Positions 1 to 6,475 of a stretch of 7,085 bases of DNA are shown piece by piece. The notes under the pieces are model-generated. The model worked only from the letters and a program-made list of their open reading frames with translations, was not told where the DNA came from and searched no databases. The number at the start of each line of letters is the position of its first letter. Within the stretch, counting starts at the first letter, position 1. The stretch comes from DYRB01 sp041307765 (GTDB taxonomy: Bacteria > Pseudomonadota > Gammaproteobacteria > Chromatiales > Chromatiaceae): the NCBI GenBank assembly GCA_041307765.1, contig JBFZCW010000224.1:1-7085 (forward strand), given 5' to 3'. The position numbers and the translations under genes are program-made.

Positions 1-8
1 TCTGTGCT

Positions 9-365
9 TGGTGGAGGCGGCGGGAATCGAACCCGCGTCCGCAAGCCCTCTGCCATTGGTTCTACATGCTTAGCCCGATCTATTGTTTTTAGCCTTCTGC
101 CGCCCGATGGGCAGGGCGATCAGTCGGCGATTCCGTTAGGTTTTAGCGGATCAGGTCCGGACGCCCGTCACCGCGATCCTGTGTGATGTTACCCCTGGAA
201 TCCGACGCCCACAGGCAAGTGCCGGTCAGAGGCCCGCTGGGATTAAGCAGCGAGAGCGTAGTTGTCGTCGTTGGCAACTATAGATTTGCGGACGGTTTTA
301 CGAGGTACCCGCACCTCGGCATGCACCTCAGGTTTTGCGACCCACGTCGAAACCATGTCGCCCCC
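9..365 (-). ncRNA. ssrA: transfer-messenger RNA (tmRNA, SsrA)
   Basis: tmRNA rescues stalled ribosomes with SmpB: it acts first as an alanine tRNA, then as a short message that tags the unfinished protein for proteolysis. The 5' end reads GGGGGCGACATGGTTTCGAC and the 3' end reads CGCCTCC-A-CCA. These two ends form a 7-bp acceptor stem with one G-U pair, and the CCA is encoded. The T arm is a GCGGG/CCCGC stem with a TTCGATT loop. Between them lie the tag frame and the pseudoknot-rich body. The length of 357 nt is normal for one-piece tmRNA. All open frames here on either strand are shadows of this RNA. The terminator would lie left of the window. Identity is essentially certain; the exact ends come from acceptor-stem pairing. 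Confidence 0.97.
243..275 (-). other. tmRNA proteolysis-tag reading frame (ANDDNYALAA)
   Basis: The resume codon GCC lies just after TATAGTT on the minus strand. The frame then reads A-N-D-D-N-Y-A-L-A-A and stops at TAA. With the alanine carried by tmRNA itself, this gives the usual 11-residue tag ending in LAA, the known signal for ClpXP/ClpAP-type degradation. It differs from the E. coli tag by one residue (D for E at the fourth encoded position) and is a form known from other gammaproteobacteria such as Pseudomonas. Confidence 0.95.
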
Positions 366-375
366 AGGTGAAGGG

Positions 376-386
376 TAGACAGTCTA
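376..386. repeat. perfect 11-nt palindrome TAGACAGTCTA
   Basis: TAGAC-A-GTCTA is a perfect inverted repeat around a central base. It contains the proposed ssrA -10 box and lies in the spacer between the divergent ssrA and hypF genes. It could be an operator half-site pair or a chance product of -10-like sequence. No regulator can be named. Confidence 0.35.
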
Positions 387-409
387 GGGGCGGGGGGGTT
401 CCAGGGCAA
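381..409 (-). promoter_or_regulatory. candidate sigma70-type promoter of ssrA
   Basis: On the minus strand TTGCCC (409-404) and TAGACT (386-381) are separated by exactly 17 bases. They match the consensus -35 and -10 boxes at 4/6 positions each. Initiation about 7 bases downstream would start near 374, leaving a leader of about 9 bases before the mature tmRNA 5' end at 365. That fits the known RNase P trimming of pre-tmRNA. The spacer is almost all C/G and contains a run of seven. Assigned from sequence only. Confidence 0.5.
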
Positions 410-490
410 CCGACATTTCGGCCCGGTGCTGGCATGGCTATTCCCCCTCCGGTACCTTTGGCGGGGACCCGCAGCCCTACAGTGACCGAC

Positions 491-2884
491 ATGCCGCCCA
501 CCACCAACGACTCTGCTCTAGAACCGGCACCGGCTGGCGAGCGGATCCGTGTGCGCGGGCTGGTGCAAGGGGTCGGTTTTCGCCCCACGGTCTGGCGGCT
601 TGCGCAGGGGTTGGGGCTCGATGGCGACGTCTGCAACGACGGGGATGGGGTGCTGATCCGGGCCTGGGGGTCACCGGCGCTGCTCGATGCCTTCTGCGCG
701 GGTCTGCGGGCCGAGTGCCCGCCGCTCGCGCGGATTGACGTCCTGGAGCGCGGCCCGCTGTTGGGTCCTTTGGCCGCACCGCCGGCGGAGGCCGGATTCC
801 GCATCATCGCCAGCGGTGCGGGGGCCGTGCGCACGGGCGTGGTCCCGGACGCGGCCACCTGCCCTGCCTGCGCGGCGGAGGTCGCCGACCCCGCCGACCG
901 GCGCTATCGCTACCCTTTCACCAATTGCACCCACTGCGGGCCGCGGCTCAGCATCGTGCGGGCCATCCCCTACGACCGGGCCAACACCAGCATGGCTGCC
1001 TTCCGCATGTGCCCGGATTGCGCCGCGGAGTATGCCGACCCCGCCGACCGGCGCTTCCACGCTCAGCCCGACGCCTGCCCGGTGTGCGGGCCGCGGGTCT
1101 GGCTGCAGGATGGGGCAGGGGAGGGCACCGATCCGGTCGACCTCGGGGCCCAGGATGCGATCGAGGCCGCCAGCCGGCTCTTGGCCCAGGGCCGTATCGT
1201 GGCCGTCAAGGGGATCGGCGGCTTCCACCTGGCGTGCGACGCCTGCAACCCCGCGGCCGTTGCCGAGCTTCGCCGGCGCAAGCGCCGGTACGCCAAGCCT
1301 TTTGCCCTGATGGCCCGGGACCTGGCGGCGATCCGCCGTTACTGCGCCCCGGACGCGCGGGAGGCCGCTTTGCTGTCGAGCTCGGCCGCCCCGGTGGTCC
1401 TGCTGGATGCGACCGGGCCCGAGTCCGTCGCGCCCGCTGTGGCACCCGGCCAGGCGACCCTGGGCTTCATGCTCCCCTACAGTCCGCTGCACATCCTGCT
1501 GCTGGCCGGCTGGGACCGTCCCCTGGTGATGACCAGCGGCAACCTGAGCGACGAGCCCCAGTGCACCGACAACCGGGACGCCGGTCAACGCCTCGCCGGG
1601 CTGGCGGACGCCTACCTGCTGCATGACCGGGAGATCGTCAACCGGGTGGACGACTCGGTGGTGCGCGTCATGGACGGGGCGCCGCGCCTCCTGCGCCGCG
1701 CCCGTGGCTATGCCCCGGCACCCATCCCGCTGCCGGCCGGATTCTCCGATGCCCCGCCGACGCTCGCCCTGGGTGGGGAACTGAAGAACACCATCTGCCT
1801 CCTCAAGGACGGTCAGGCGATCCTGTCCCAGCACCTGGGGGATCTGGAGGAGGCGACCACGGCCCTGGACTACGAGCGGACCATCGGCCTCTATCTCGAC
1901 CTCTACCACCACACCCCGCGCCTGCTGGCGGTGGATCGCCATCCCGGCTACCGCTCGACCCAGCTTGGACGAGACTGGGCCGCCCGCGACGGTTTGGCCC
2001 TGGCCACCGTCCAGCACCACCACGCCCACATCGCGGCGGTGCTGGCGGACAATGCCTGGCCCCTTGATGGCGGGCCCGTTCTGGGTCTGGCCCTGGATGG
2101 CCTGGGGTATGGGGACGACGGGACTGTCTGGGGCGGAGAACTCCTGCTCGCCGACTACCGAGGCTTCCAGCGCTTGGGCTGGCTCAAGCCGGTGCCCCTG
2201 CCAGGGGGCGCCAAGGCCATGGTCGAGCCCTGGAGGAACGTCTATGCCCAGCTCGCGACCCACCTAGGCTGGGGTTCGGTTCTGGCGGGCTGGCCGGACC
2301 TGGAGCTGACCCGCTATCTCGCCGCCCGGCCCCTCGGGTTGTTGGACACCATGATGGCGCGCGGCCTCAACTCGCCCCTGTCCAGCTCCTGCGGGCGTCT
2401 GTTCGACGCCGTGGCAGCGGCGTTAGGGATCTGCCGGGACCAGATCGCCTACGAGGGCCAGGCGGCCATCGAGCTGGAGGCCATGGCCCACCCTCACCTG
2501 GCGACCTGCGGTGCGGGCTATACATTGGACCGGATCGACAGGGACGCGGCGCTGATCCTGGACCCCGCGCCCCTGTGGTCGGCGCTGCTGGCGGACTTGG
2601 CGTCAGGGGAGGGGCCCGGGATCATGGCCGCCCGCTTCCACGTCGGCCTGGCTCAGGCCCTGGTCGCTGCTGCACGGGTTCTGGCCGACCACCACGGGGT
2701 GACGGCCTGTGCCCTGTCCGGCGGGGTCTTCCAAAACCGGACCCTGTTCGAGAGGGTCGCCGCCGGCCTGCGCGCGGCGGGGCTCCGGGTCCTCGCCCAC
2801 CGGCAGGTCCCGGCCAATGACGGAGGAATCGCCCTGGGCCAGGCGGCAGTGGCGGCGGCCCGCTGGCTCGCCGGGGAATCCTAA
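491..2884 (+). CDS. hypF: HypF, carbamoyltransferase for [NiFe]-hydrogenase maturation
   Basis: HypF uses carbamoyl phosphate and ATP to form carbamoyl-adenylate and passes the carbamoyl group to the C-terminal cysteine of HypE. HypE then makes the cyanide ligands of the hydrogenase NiFe centre in the cytoplasm. All family domains are present in order. The acylphosphatase domain (about residues 16-105) carries VQGVGFRP. Two CxxC-x18-CxxC zinc fingers use C124, C127, C146, C149 and C174, C177, C196, C199. A YrdC-like domain has KGIGGFH from K240 and TSGN at 348-351. The Kae1-like carbamoyltransferase part has GGELKNT from 428, HHHAH at 509-513, SCGRLFDA around C634, SGGVFQN at 743-749 and NDGG at 776-779. 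The 797 residues compare with about 750 in E. coli. The frame stays open back to 335, but that would overlap tmRNA, so ATG 491 is preferred; GTG 482 is an alternative. No clear Shine-Dalgarno is seen. No other hyp or hydrogenase gene lies in the window. Confidence 0.96.
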   Translation: MPPTTNDSALEPAPAGERIRVRGLVQGVGFRPTVWRLAQGLGLDGDVCNDGDGVLIRAWGSPALLDAFCAGLRAECPPLARIDVLERGPLLGPLAAPPAEAGFRIIASGAGAVRTGVVPDAATCPACAAEVADPADRRYRYPFTNCTHCGPRLSIVRAIPYDRANTSMAAFRMCPDCAAEYADPADRRFHAQPDACPVCGPRVWLQDGAGEGTDPVDLGAQDAIEAASRLLAQGRIVAVKGIGGFHLACDACNPAAVAELRRRKRRYAKPFALMARDLAAIRRYCAPDAREAALLSSSAAPVVLLDATGPESVAPAVAPGQATLGFMLPYSPLHILLLAGWDRPLVMTSGNLSDEPQCTDNRDAGQRLAGLADAYLLHDREIVNRVDDSVVRVMDGAPRLLRRARGYAPAPIPLPAGFSDAPPTLALGGELKNTICLLKDGQAILSQHLGDLEEATTALDYERTIGLYLDLYHHTPRLLAVDRHPGYRSTQLGRDWAARDGLALATVQHHHAHIAAVLADNAWPLDGGPVLGLALDGLGYGDDGTVWGGELLLADYRGFQRLGWLKPVPLPGGAKAMVEPWRNVYAQLATHLGWGSVLAGWPDLELTRYLAARPLGLLDTMMARGLNSPLSSSCGRLFDAVAAALGICRDQIAYEGQAAIELEAMAHPHLATCGAGYTLDRIDRDAALILDPAPLWSALLADLASGEGPGIMAARFHVGLAQALVAAARVLADHHGVTACALSGGVFQNRTLFERVAAGLRAAGLRVLAHRQVPANDGGIALGQAAVAAARWLAGES

Positions 2885-2938
2885 GTAGCCCGATGCTGGC
2901 TCTGCTTCCGGCTGCCGTTGCGGGTGACTCGTCGCGGG

Positions 2939-3913
2939 TCAGGCTCCGGCGGCGCGCCTGGCCTGGCGCACCAGCCAGACCTCAAGCCCCTGGGCATTGA
3001 GGTCGATGTCCACCGCAAGAACCTCGCGGATCTCGTCTGCGCTCAGGACACACCCATGGGCCTGGGCCCCATCCACCAGGTGCGCCGCGATTGCGGCATG
3101 GAGGTGCTCGGGTCTGCCCTGCGCGCCGGCTGCGGCGGTCTCGACGGCCAGGGCGGACTGCTCGCGGATGCTGCGGCGCAGCGTCTCCACCAGGGTCGCC
3201 GGGCCGTCCAGCCGGCCGTAGTGGGTCAGGTACATGGCGCGTGGCTCCAGGGCCATGAGGCGGTCCAGGCTCGACTGCCACGCATCCGGGTCGAAGGCCA
3301 CGGGAGTCGTCGGGACGAACAGGTAGGGACCCGAGGACGACCACAGCTCGCGGTAAGCGATGCCAAAAGTATCGCCGGTGAAGCAGGACCGGGTGAGGGG
3401 GTCGTAAATGCAGCCATGGTGGTTGGCGTGGCCCGGGGTGTCCAGGAAGGTCAGGGTCCGACCTCCGAGGTCCAGGCTCGCCCCGTCTTCCAAGACCAGG
3501 ACCCGCTCCTCCGGGACCGGGGTCAACGCCCCGAAGGCCGCCGCGAACTCGGCCTCGCCGTAGACCGCCGTGGCCCCGGCGGTGAGCCGGGCCGGGTCGA
3601 TCATGTGCGGTGCCCCCTTGGGGTGGATGGCGAGCCGCGCCCGCGGGCACTGCTGCATCAGGAGCCCGGCGCCGCCGGCGTGGTCCAAGTGGACATGGGT
3701 TGGGATGACATAGTCCACGTCCTCCGGGTCATGCCCCAGCTCGGCGAGGACCGCCAGCAGCAGCGGGACCGTGTGTGCGGTCCCCGTGTCGATGAAGGCG
3801 AGGCCCCCTGCGTCGCCACGGACCAGGTAGCAGGCTGCCAGGCCTTGGCGGTAGAGGCCGGTGTCGATGCACCAAACGGCTTCAGCGACCGCTTCGTAGT
3901 GGGGTCTGGCCAT
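2939..3913 (-). CDS. MBL-fold metallo-hydrolase
   Basis: This is a 324-residue member of the metallo-beta-lactamase superfamily, probably a cytoplasmic di-zinc hydrolase since no signal peptide is seen. The metal-binding set is complete: THVHLDH with H73, H75, D77 and H78, then H162 in TPGHANHH, D181 in FTGDT and H231 in LTHYG. The spacing is that of glyoxalase-II/lactonase-like members. The substrate cannot be read from the sequence; thioester, lactone and phosphodiester substrates all occur in this fold. The start is well supported: AGGAG lies at 3926-3922 on the minus strand, 8 bases before the ATG. The gene follows the sulfotransferase by 44 bases on the same strand, so co-transcription is likely. 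Its stop lies 54 bases from the convergent hypF stop, and no hairpin-plus-T-run terminator is visible between them. Confidence 0.9.
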   Translation of the reverse strand: MARPHYEAVAEAVWCIDTGLYRQGLAACYLVRGDAGGLAFIDTGTAHTVPLLLAVLAELGHDPEDVDYVIPTHVHLDHAGGAGLLMQQCPRARLAIHPKGAPHMIDPARLTAGATAVYGEAEFAAAFGALTPVPEERVLVLEDGASLDLGGRTLTFLDTPGHANHHGCIYDPLTRSCFTGDTFGIAYRELWSSSGPYLFVPTTPVAFDPDAWQSSLDRLMALEPRAMYLTHYGRLDGPATLVETLRRSIREQSALAVETAAAGAQGRPEHLHAAIAAHLVDGAQAHGCVLSADEIREVLAVDIDLNAQGLEVWLVRQARRAAGA

Positions 3914-3921
3914 GGGGGCGG

Positions 3922-3926
3922 CTCCT
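3922..3926 (-). promoter_or_regulatory. ribosome binding site of the MBL-fold hydrolase gene
   Basis: AGGAG on the minus strand lies 8 bases upstream of the ATG at 3913-3911. It is the clearest Shine-Dalgarno in the window and fixes the start of the hydrolase gene. Confidence 0.75.
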
Positions 3927-3957
3927 GGCGTGCGGTACGGGACCCAATCCCTGTCGA

Positions 3958-4620
3958 TCAGTCCGGGTCGAAGCGGTAGCCGAGCAGGTCGATGTCGGCT
4001 TGGAAGTGCTCGGCCACCAGGGCGGCGGTGGCTTCGTCATAGTAGGAGCGGTAGTCGTGCCCGCGGTCCTTGGCCTGGCGCCGATGGGGCAGGGCGGGGG
4101 CCGGGATGCCGATGCGGCGGCATGCCTCGGCGAAGTCGTCCTCCAGCCGCTCGTAGCGCCCGATGAAGTCCACGATGACCTGGCCGTGAAGGTCGATCAG
4201 GTAATCGCTCTGTAGCTCGATCGAGGTATCGACGTGATACTGGTAGGGGCGCTCGGGGTCCAGCTTCCACCGCAGGAAATCGGCGAAATTGTCGTGCCCG
4301 CCCAGGTACTGCGGCCGTTCGCGCCGGATGTGGTGGAAGGAGCTGACCTGAACGTCCCAGGGGTTACGCACGAAGGCGAACTTGAACAGGGCGTCGTACA
4401 GGTCGCGGGGCAGCACCTCACGGGCGGCGATGGCCTTGGCATGACGCGGCAGCTTGGTAGCGATGCGGTGGCCGCTCAGGTGGCTCAGGCGGCTGCACAG
4501 AAACGTGGCCAGGTACCAGGGGTCGCGCCAGCGCAGTCCCTCCAGCGCCGAGCGGACGCTGGTGCCGCCGGTCTTGGCGATGTGAACGAACAGGAATCGG
4601 TACTTGGGTGAGAGCAGCAT
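3958..4620 (-). CDS. sulfotransferase family 2-type protein
   Basis: This is a 220-residue protein of the PAPS-dependent sulfotransferase superfamily, closest in appearance to the family 2 (carbohydrate sulfotransferase-like) group. It would transfer sulfate from PAPS to an acceptor that cannot be identified here. The N-terminal FVHIAKTGGTS (11-21) is the loop that binds the 5'-phosphosulfate. FAFVRNPWD (81-89) followed by S93 is the 3'-phosphate-binding element. The strand-helix FIGRYERLEDDF (152-163) and the C-terminal HDYRSYYDEAT are also typical. The protein is short but not truncated, and no membrane segment is seen. The ATG is the only reasonable start in the frame. The bases before it read CCTCCCCC, so there is no Shine-Dalgarno. 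It is first of a probable two-gene unit with the MBL-fold hydrolase. Confidence 0.88.
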   Translation of the reverse strand: MLLSPKYRFLFVHIAKTGGTSVRSALEGLRWRDPWYLATFLCSRLSHLSGHRIATKLPRHAKAIAAREVLPRDLYDALFKFAFVRNPWDVQVSSFHHIRRERPQYLGGHDNFADFLRWKLDPERPYQYHVDTSIELQSDYLIDLHGQVIVDFIGRYERLEDDFAEACRRIGIPAPALPHRRQAKDRGHDYRSYYDEATAALVAEHFQADIDLLGYRFDPD

Positions 4621-4628
4621 GGGGGAGG

Positions 4629-4634
4629 ATTCTA
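4629..4634 (-). promoter_or_regulatory. possible -10 box close to the sulfotransferase start
   Basis: TAGAAT on the minus strand (4634-4629) matches the sigma70 -10 consensus at 5/6 positions. It sits 8 bases before the ATG, so initiation at the usual distance would fall within a few bases of the start codon and give a nearly leaderless message. That agrees with the lack of a Shine-Dalgarno. No -35 match is present at 16-18 bases, so support is weak. Confidence 0.25.
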
Positions 4635-4734
4635 GCGCGAAATCGCCGTGGCCCGCCGACGGTGCAGAGAGGTGGCGTAGCGCTGGGGTCCATCTGCCGG
4701 AGCCAAGGCGGATACGGACGCCAATGCACGCCGA

Positions 4735-4835
4735 CTACCTGACCCCCAGCAGGGCTCCGATCCCGGTCAACAGAAAGACCGGGGCGACCGCGAGCTGGAT
4801 CACATGCGCGAAACGGCGTCGGTCGGCTCGGTCAT
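4735..4835 (-). pseudogene. 5' remnant of a DUF2721-type membrane protein gene, frameshifted and truncated
   Basis: On the minus strand, ATG at 4835-4833 opens a frame reading MTEPTDAVSR that stops after one more codon. The frame reached by dropping two bases at that point reads VIQLAVAPVFLLTGIGALLG and ends at TAG (4735-4737) after V-R. Joined, these match the start of the small DUF2721 membrane family, which begins with a short polar lead, the VIQLAVAPVFLL helix, and GIGALLGVL leading into NRLARIVDRAR. Here the match stops right after ALLGV, and the arginine-rich remainder and later helices are absent. A GGAG lies 11 bases before the ATG. The fragment is both frameshifted and cut, so it is not functional. 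The family name is from memory of the motif. Confidence 0.6.
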
Positions 4836-5043
4836 AGCGGTCTTGGCTCCGTTGGAGGATGGGCGGGGTAGGGGTTCGGGCGCCGCTTGGCCCGGGATCC
4901 GCCCGCTGCGTGCGAGTCGCTGCGATGTTAGCTCGGGCCTGACGGGTTGGACAAGGATATGATCCCGACCCCGGGGATGCCCTAAGATAGGCCCCCCGCC
5001 GCCGTTTCGCGGGCACAGCCAGAACCCATCGGTGTTGTCCCCC

Positions 5044-6156
5044 ATGTCCATGCCCAGCAAAGTCCTTGTGTCGCTGACGCGCCTGTTTGGCGTTGTCGGC
5101 CTGGTTGCGTCCATGCTCGCCGGCTGCGGGTCTGCCCCTAAGGGTGACACCCAGGTGCTCCAGGCCGCCGAGCCCAGTCCCCGGACAGTCGACCTCTTCT
5201 ACGTCACGGATCGCGACGCCCACCCCTCTGGACGGGATGATTTCGGCCCCGACCGCGGCAAGGTCTCATATGGTATCGCCAGCGTGGGCATCCCGCCCAA
5301 TCACGAGATCGGCCGCCAGGAGGCCCCCTCGGTGTTTCGCTTCGAGTGGTCCGCCGACGAGCGCAAGCACATTGCCCTCAAGGGACTGCTTCCCATGGAC
5401 CAAGCGGAATTCTTCCAGCAGCTGAGCTGGGCTGTCGAGAAGTCCCGCGACCGGCGCCTAATGGTCTTCGTCCATGGCTACAACACGACCTTTGCCGATG
5501 CGGCGCGGCAGGTAGCCCAATTCGCCACCGACCTCAAGTTCGCCGGCCCTGTGCTGTTCTTCAGCTGGCCCTCCCAGGGTACGCTCACCGGTTACACGGT
5601 GGACGAAACCAATGCCGAGTGGGCCCAGCCGCACTTCGTGCAGACCCTCAAGGATCTCCTTGGCCGAACCCCGGCCAAGCGCATCTACCTAGTGGCCCAC
5701 AGTATGGGCAACCGCATCCTGACCGGCGGCTACATCACGCTGGCCGGTGACCGCTGGGTGGATGGCCCCAACCCGCTCCGCGAGATGATCCTGGTGGCGC
5801 CGGACATCGACGCGGACCTGTTCCGCCAGGATGTCGCCCCGCGGCTCGCCAAGACCGACATCCACGTCACCCTCTATGCCTCCTCCGGCGACCGCGCCCT
5901 CATGGCCTCCCGCGCCTTCCACGGCTATGCCCGCGCTGGGGAGTCCGGCGACGGGCTGGTGATCGTCCCGGGGGTCGAGACGGTGGACGCCAGTACAGCC
6001 TCCACCGGCCTGATCGGGCACAACTACTTCACCGAGGACCGCCGCATCATGGAGGACATCTACGCCATCCTGCAGACGGGCCAGCGTGCCGACAATCGCT
6101 TCGGCCTGGCCCCTGTGGACAGCAACAAGGGACGCTACTGGACCTTCCGCAAGTAG
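5044..6156 (+). CDS. lipoprotein with DUF900-type alpha/beta hydrolase domain
   Basis: This 370-residue protein starts with a lipoprotein signal peptide: K6 and R13, a hydrophobic stretch 14-27, and lipobox L25-A26-G27-C28. Signal peptidase II would cleave before C28. Glycine follows the cysteine, which gives no inner-membrane retention signal, so an outer-membrane anchor facing the periplasm is likely. The mature part has the DUF900 opening (VDLFYVTDRD), the strand-loop FVHGYN (H144-N147) of the oxyanion hole, FFSWPS, the nucleophile elbow AHSMGN with S220, an acid in APDIDAD (D254 or nearby) and a histidine in GHNYF (H326). The serine hydrolase triad therefore looks intact. The substrate is unknown; esterase or lipase activity is inferred from the fold. 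ATG 5044 is chosen. GTG 5032 and ATG 5050 are in the same frame, and no good Shine-Dalgarno separates them. Confidence 0.9.
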   Translation: MSMPSKVLVSLTRLFGVVGLVASMLAGCGSAPKGDTQVLQAAEPSPRTVDLFYVTDRDAHPSGRDDFGPDRGKVSYGIASVGIPPNHEIGRQEAPSVFRFEWSADERKHIALKGLLPMDQAEFFQQLSWAVEKSRDRRLMVFVHGYNTTFADAARQVAQFATDLKFAGPVLFFSWPSQGTLTGYTVDETNAEWAQPHFVQTLKDLLGRTPAKRIYLVAHSMGNRILTGGYITLAGDRWVDGPNPLREMILVAPDIDADLFRQDVAPRLAKTDIHVTLYASSGDRALMASRAFHGYARAGESGDGLVIVPGVETVDASTASTGLIGHNYFTEDRRIMEDIYAILQTGQRADNRFGLAPVDSNKGRYWTFRK

Positions 6157-6385
6157 GGCGGTGGGCACAGATCCCGCGAGCGGAGATGCGGCGGCGCCTC
6201 GCGCTCAGGGTTGAATTGCGGTGAGCGGCTCCGGCAGAAACGAAAAAGCCGCCGAAACAGACATGCCGCGCTGAAAGTGGTCTTTGAACCGGCCAAAATG
6301 CCAGCCAAATGGAATCTTGTGCCTAACGGGCGGGTCGCGCGACTGATGTCCCACGCGATGCTGCTGGAGACATTGGACACGGGCG
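6157..6385. other. non-coding stretch after the lipoprotein gene
   Basis: Open frames exist here on both strands but none resembles a protein family. A 6-bp inverted repeat CGCGAG/CTCGCG lies just after the lipoprotein stop, but it has a 17-base loop and no T run, so it is not a convincing terminator. Base composition drops in GC around 6235-6320 compared with the flanking genes. That patch contains a tandem imperfect 12-mer and reads like decayed mobile DNA. Confidence 0.45.
6289..6312. repeat. imperfect tandem 12-mer, possible insertion-sequence end remnant
   Basis: CCGGCCAAAATG is followed directly by CCAGCCAAATGG. They agree at eight of the first nine positions and again at the end if one A is allowed to shift. 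Short repeated GGCCAAAA-type blocks in an AT-richer patch resemble the multiple end repeats of IS21-family elements. No transposase, matching opposite end or target duplication is visible, so the mobile-element reading is speculative. Confidence 0.3.
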
Positions 6386-6475
6386 GTGCTGGAAGCCGTC
6401 TTGTACCGTGGCGAACTGCCGCGCGGCGACGTTGCGCGGTTGCTTGGTACGAGCGAGCGCAACGCAAGGCGTAGA
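6386..6475 (+). pseudogene. fragment of a Fic-family protein C-terminal helix-turn-helix
   Basis: About 30 codons read VLEAVLYRGELPRG, then DVARLLGTSERNARR. This resembles the winged-helix region at the C-terminus of many bacterial Fic (AMPylase) proteins, where it follows the catalytic domain and precedes a short PRAPLRL-type tail. Neither the catalytic HPFxxGNGR motif nor the tail is present in any frame nearby. The frame runs into unrelated sequence after the last arginine. The piece is therefore a relic with no function of its own. The family assignment rests on one short block and could instead be another helix-turn-helix protein. Confidence 0.5.

Larger units (their letters stand above)
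4621..5043. other. 423-base spacer between the divergent sulfotransferase and lipoprotein genes
   Basis: Long open frames cross this stretch on the minus strand, but they lack family-like sequence except for the DUF2721 remnant at 4735-4835. The 114 bases between that remnant and the sulfotransferase start contain nothing recognisable. The stretch 4836-5043 should hold the lipoprotein promoter. TTGGAC (4947-4952), TATGAT (4958-4963) and TAAGAT (4983-4988) are present but not at compatible spacings. No RNA gene or terminator hairpin is evident. Confidence 0.5.

Noticed and set aside
335..490. Extension of hypF to the first start of the open frame at 335
   Set aside because: It would overlap the 5' end of tmRNA and run through its promoter, and the added residues do not look like HypF. 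ATG 491 gives a normal N-terminus before the acylphosphatase domain.
671..2263. 530-residue minus-strand open frame inside hypF
   Set aside because: It lies wholly antisense to a well-supported hypF, is rich in low-complexity G/R/V/Q typical of GC-rich shadows, and shows no family motif.
2885..2938. Bidirectional terminator between hypF and the MBL-fold hydrolase
   Set aside because: Only weak GC pairings are seen and there is no T run on either strand.
2918..3979. 353-residue plus-strand open frame
   Set aside because: It is antisense to the MBL-fold hydrolase, whose complete metal motif set proves the other strand is coding.
4947..4988. Promoter for the lipoprotein gene from TTGGAC with TATGAT or TAAGAT
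   Set aside because: The gaps are about 5 and 30 bases, outside the usable 15-19 range.
6171..6214. Inverted repeat CGCGAG/CTCGCG after the lipoprotein gene as a terminator
   Set aside because: The loop is long, the stem is only 6 bp and no T run follows.
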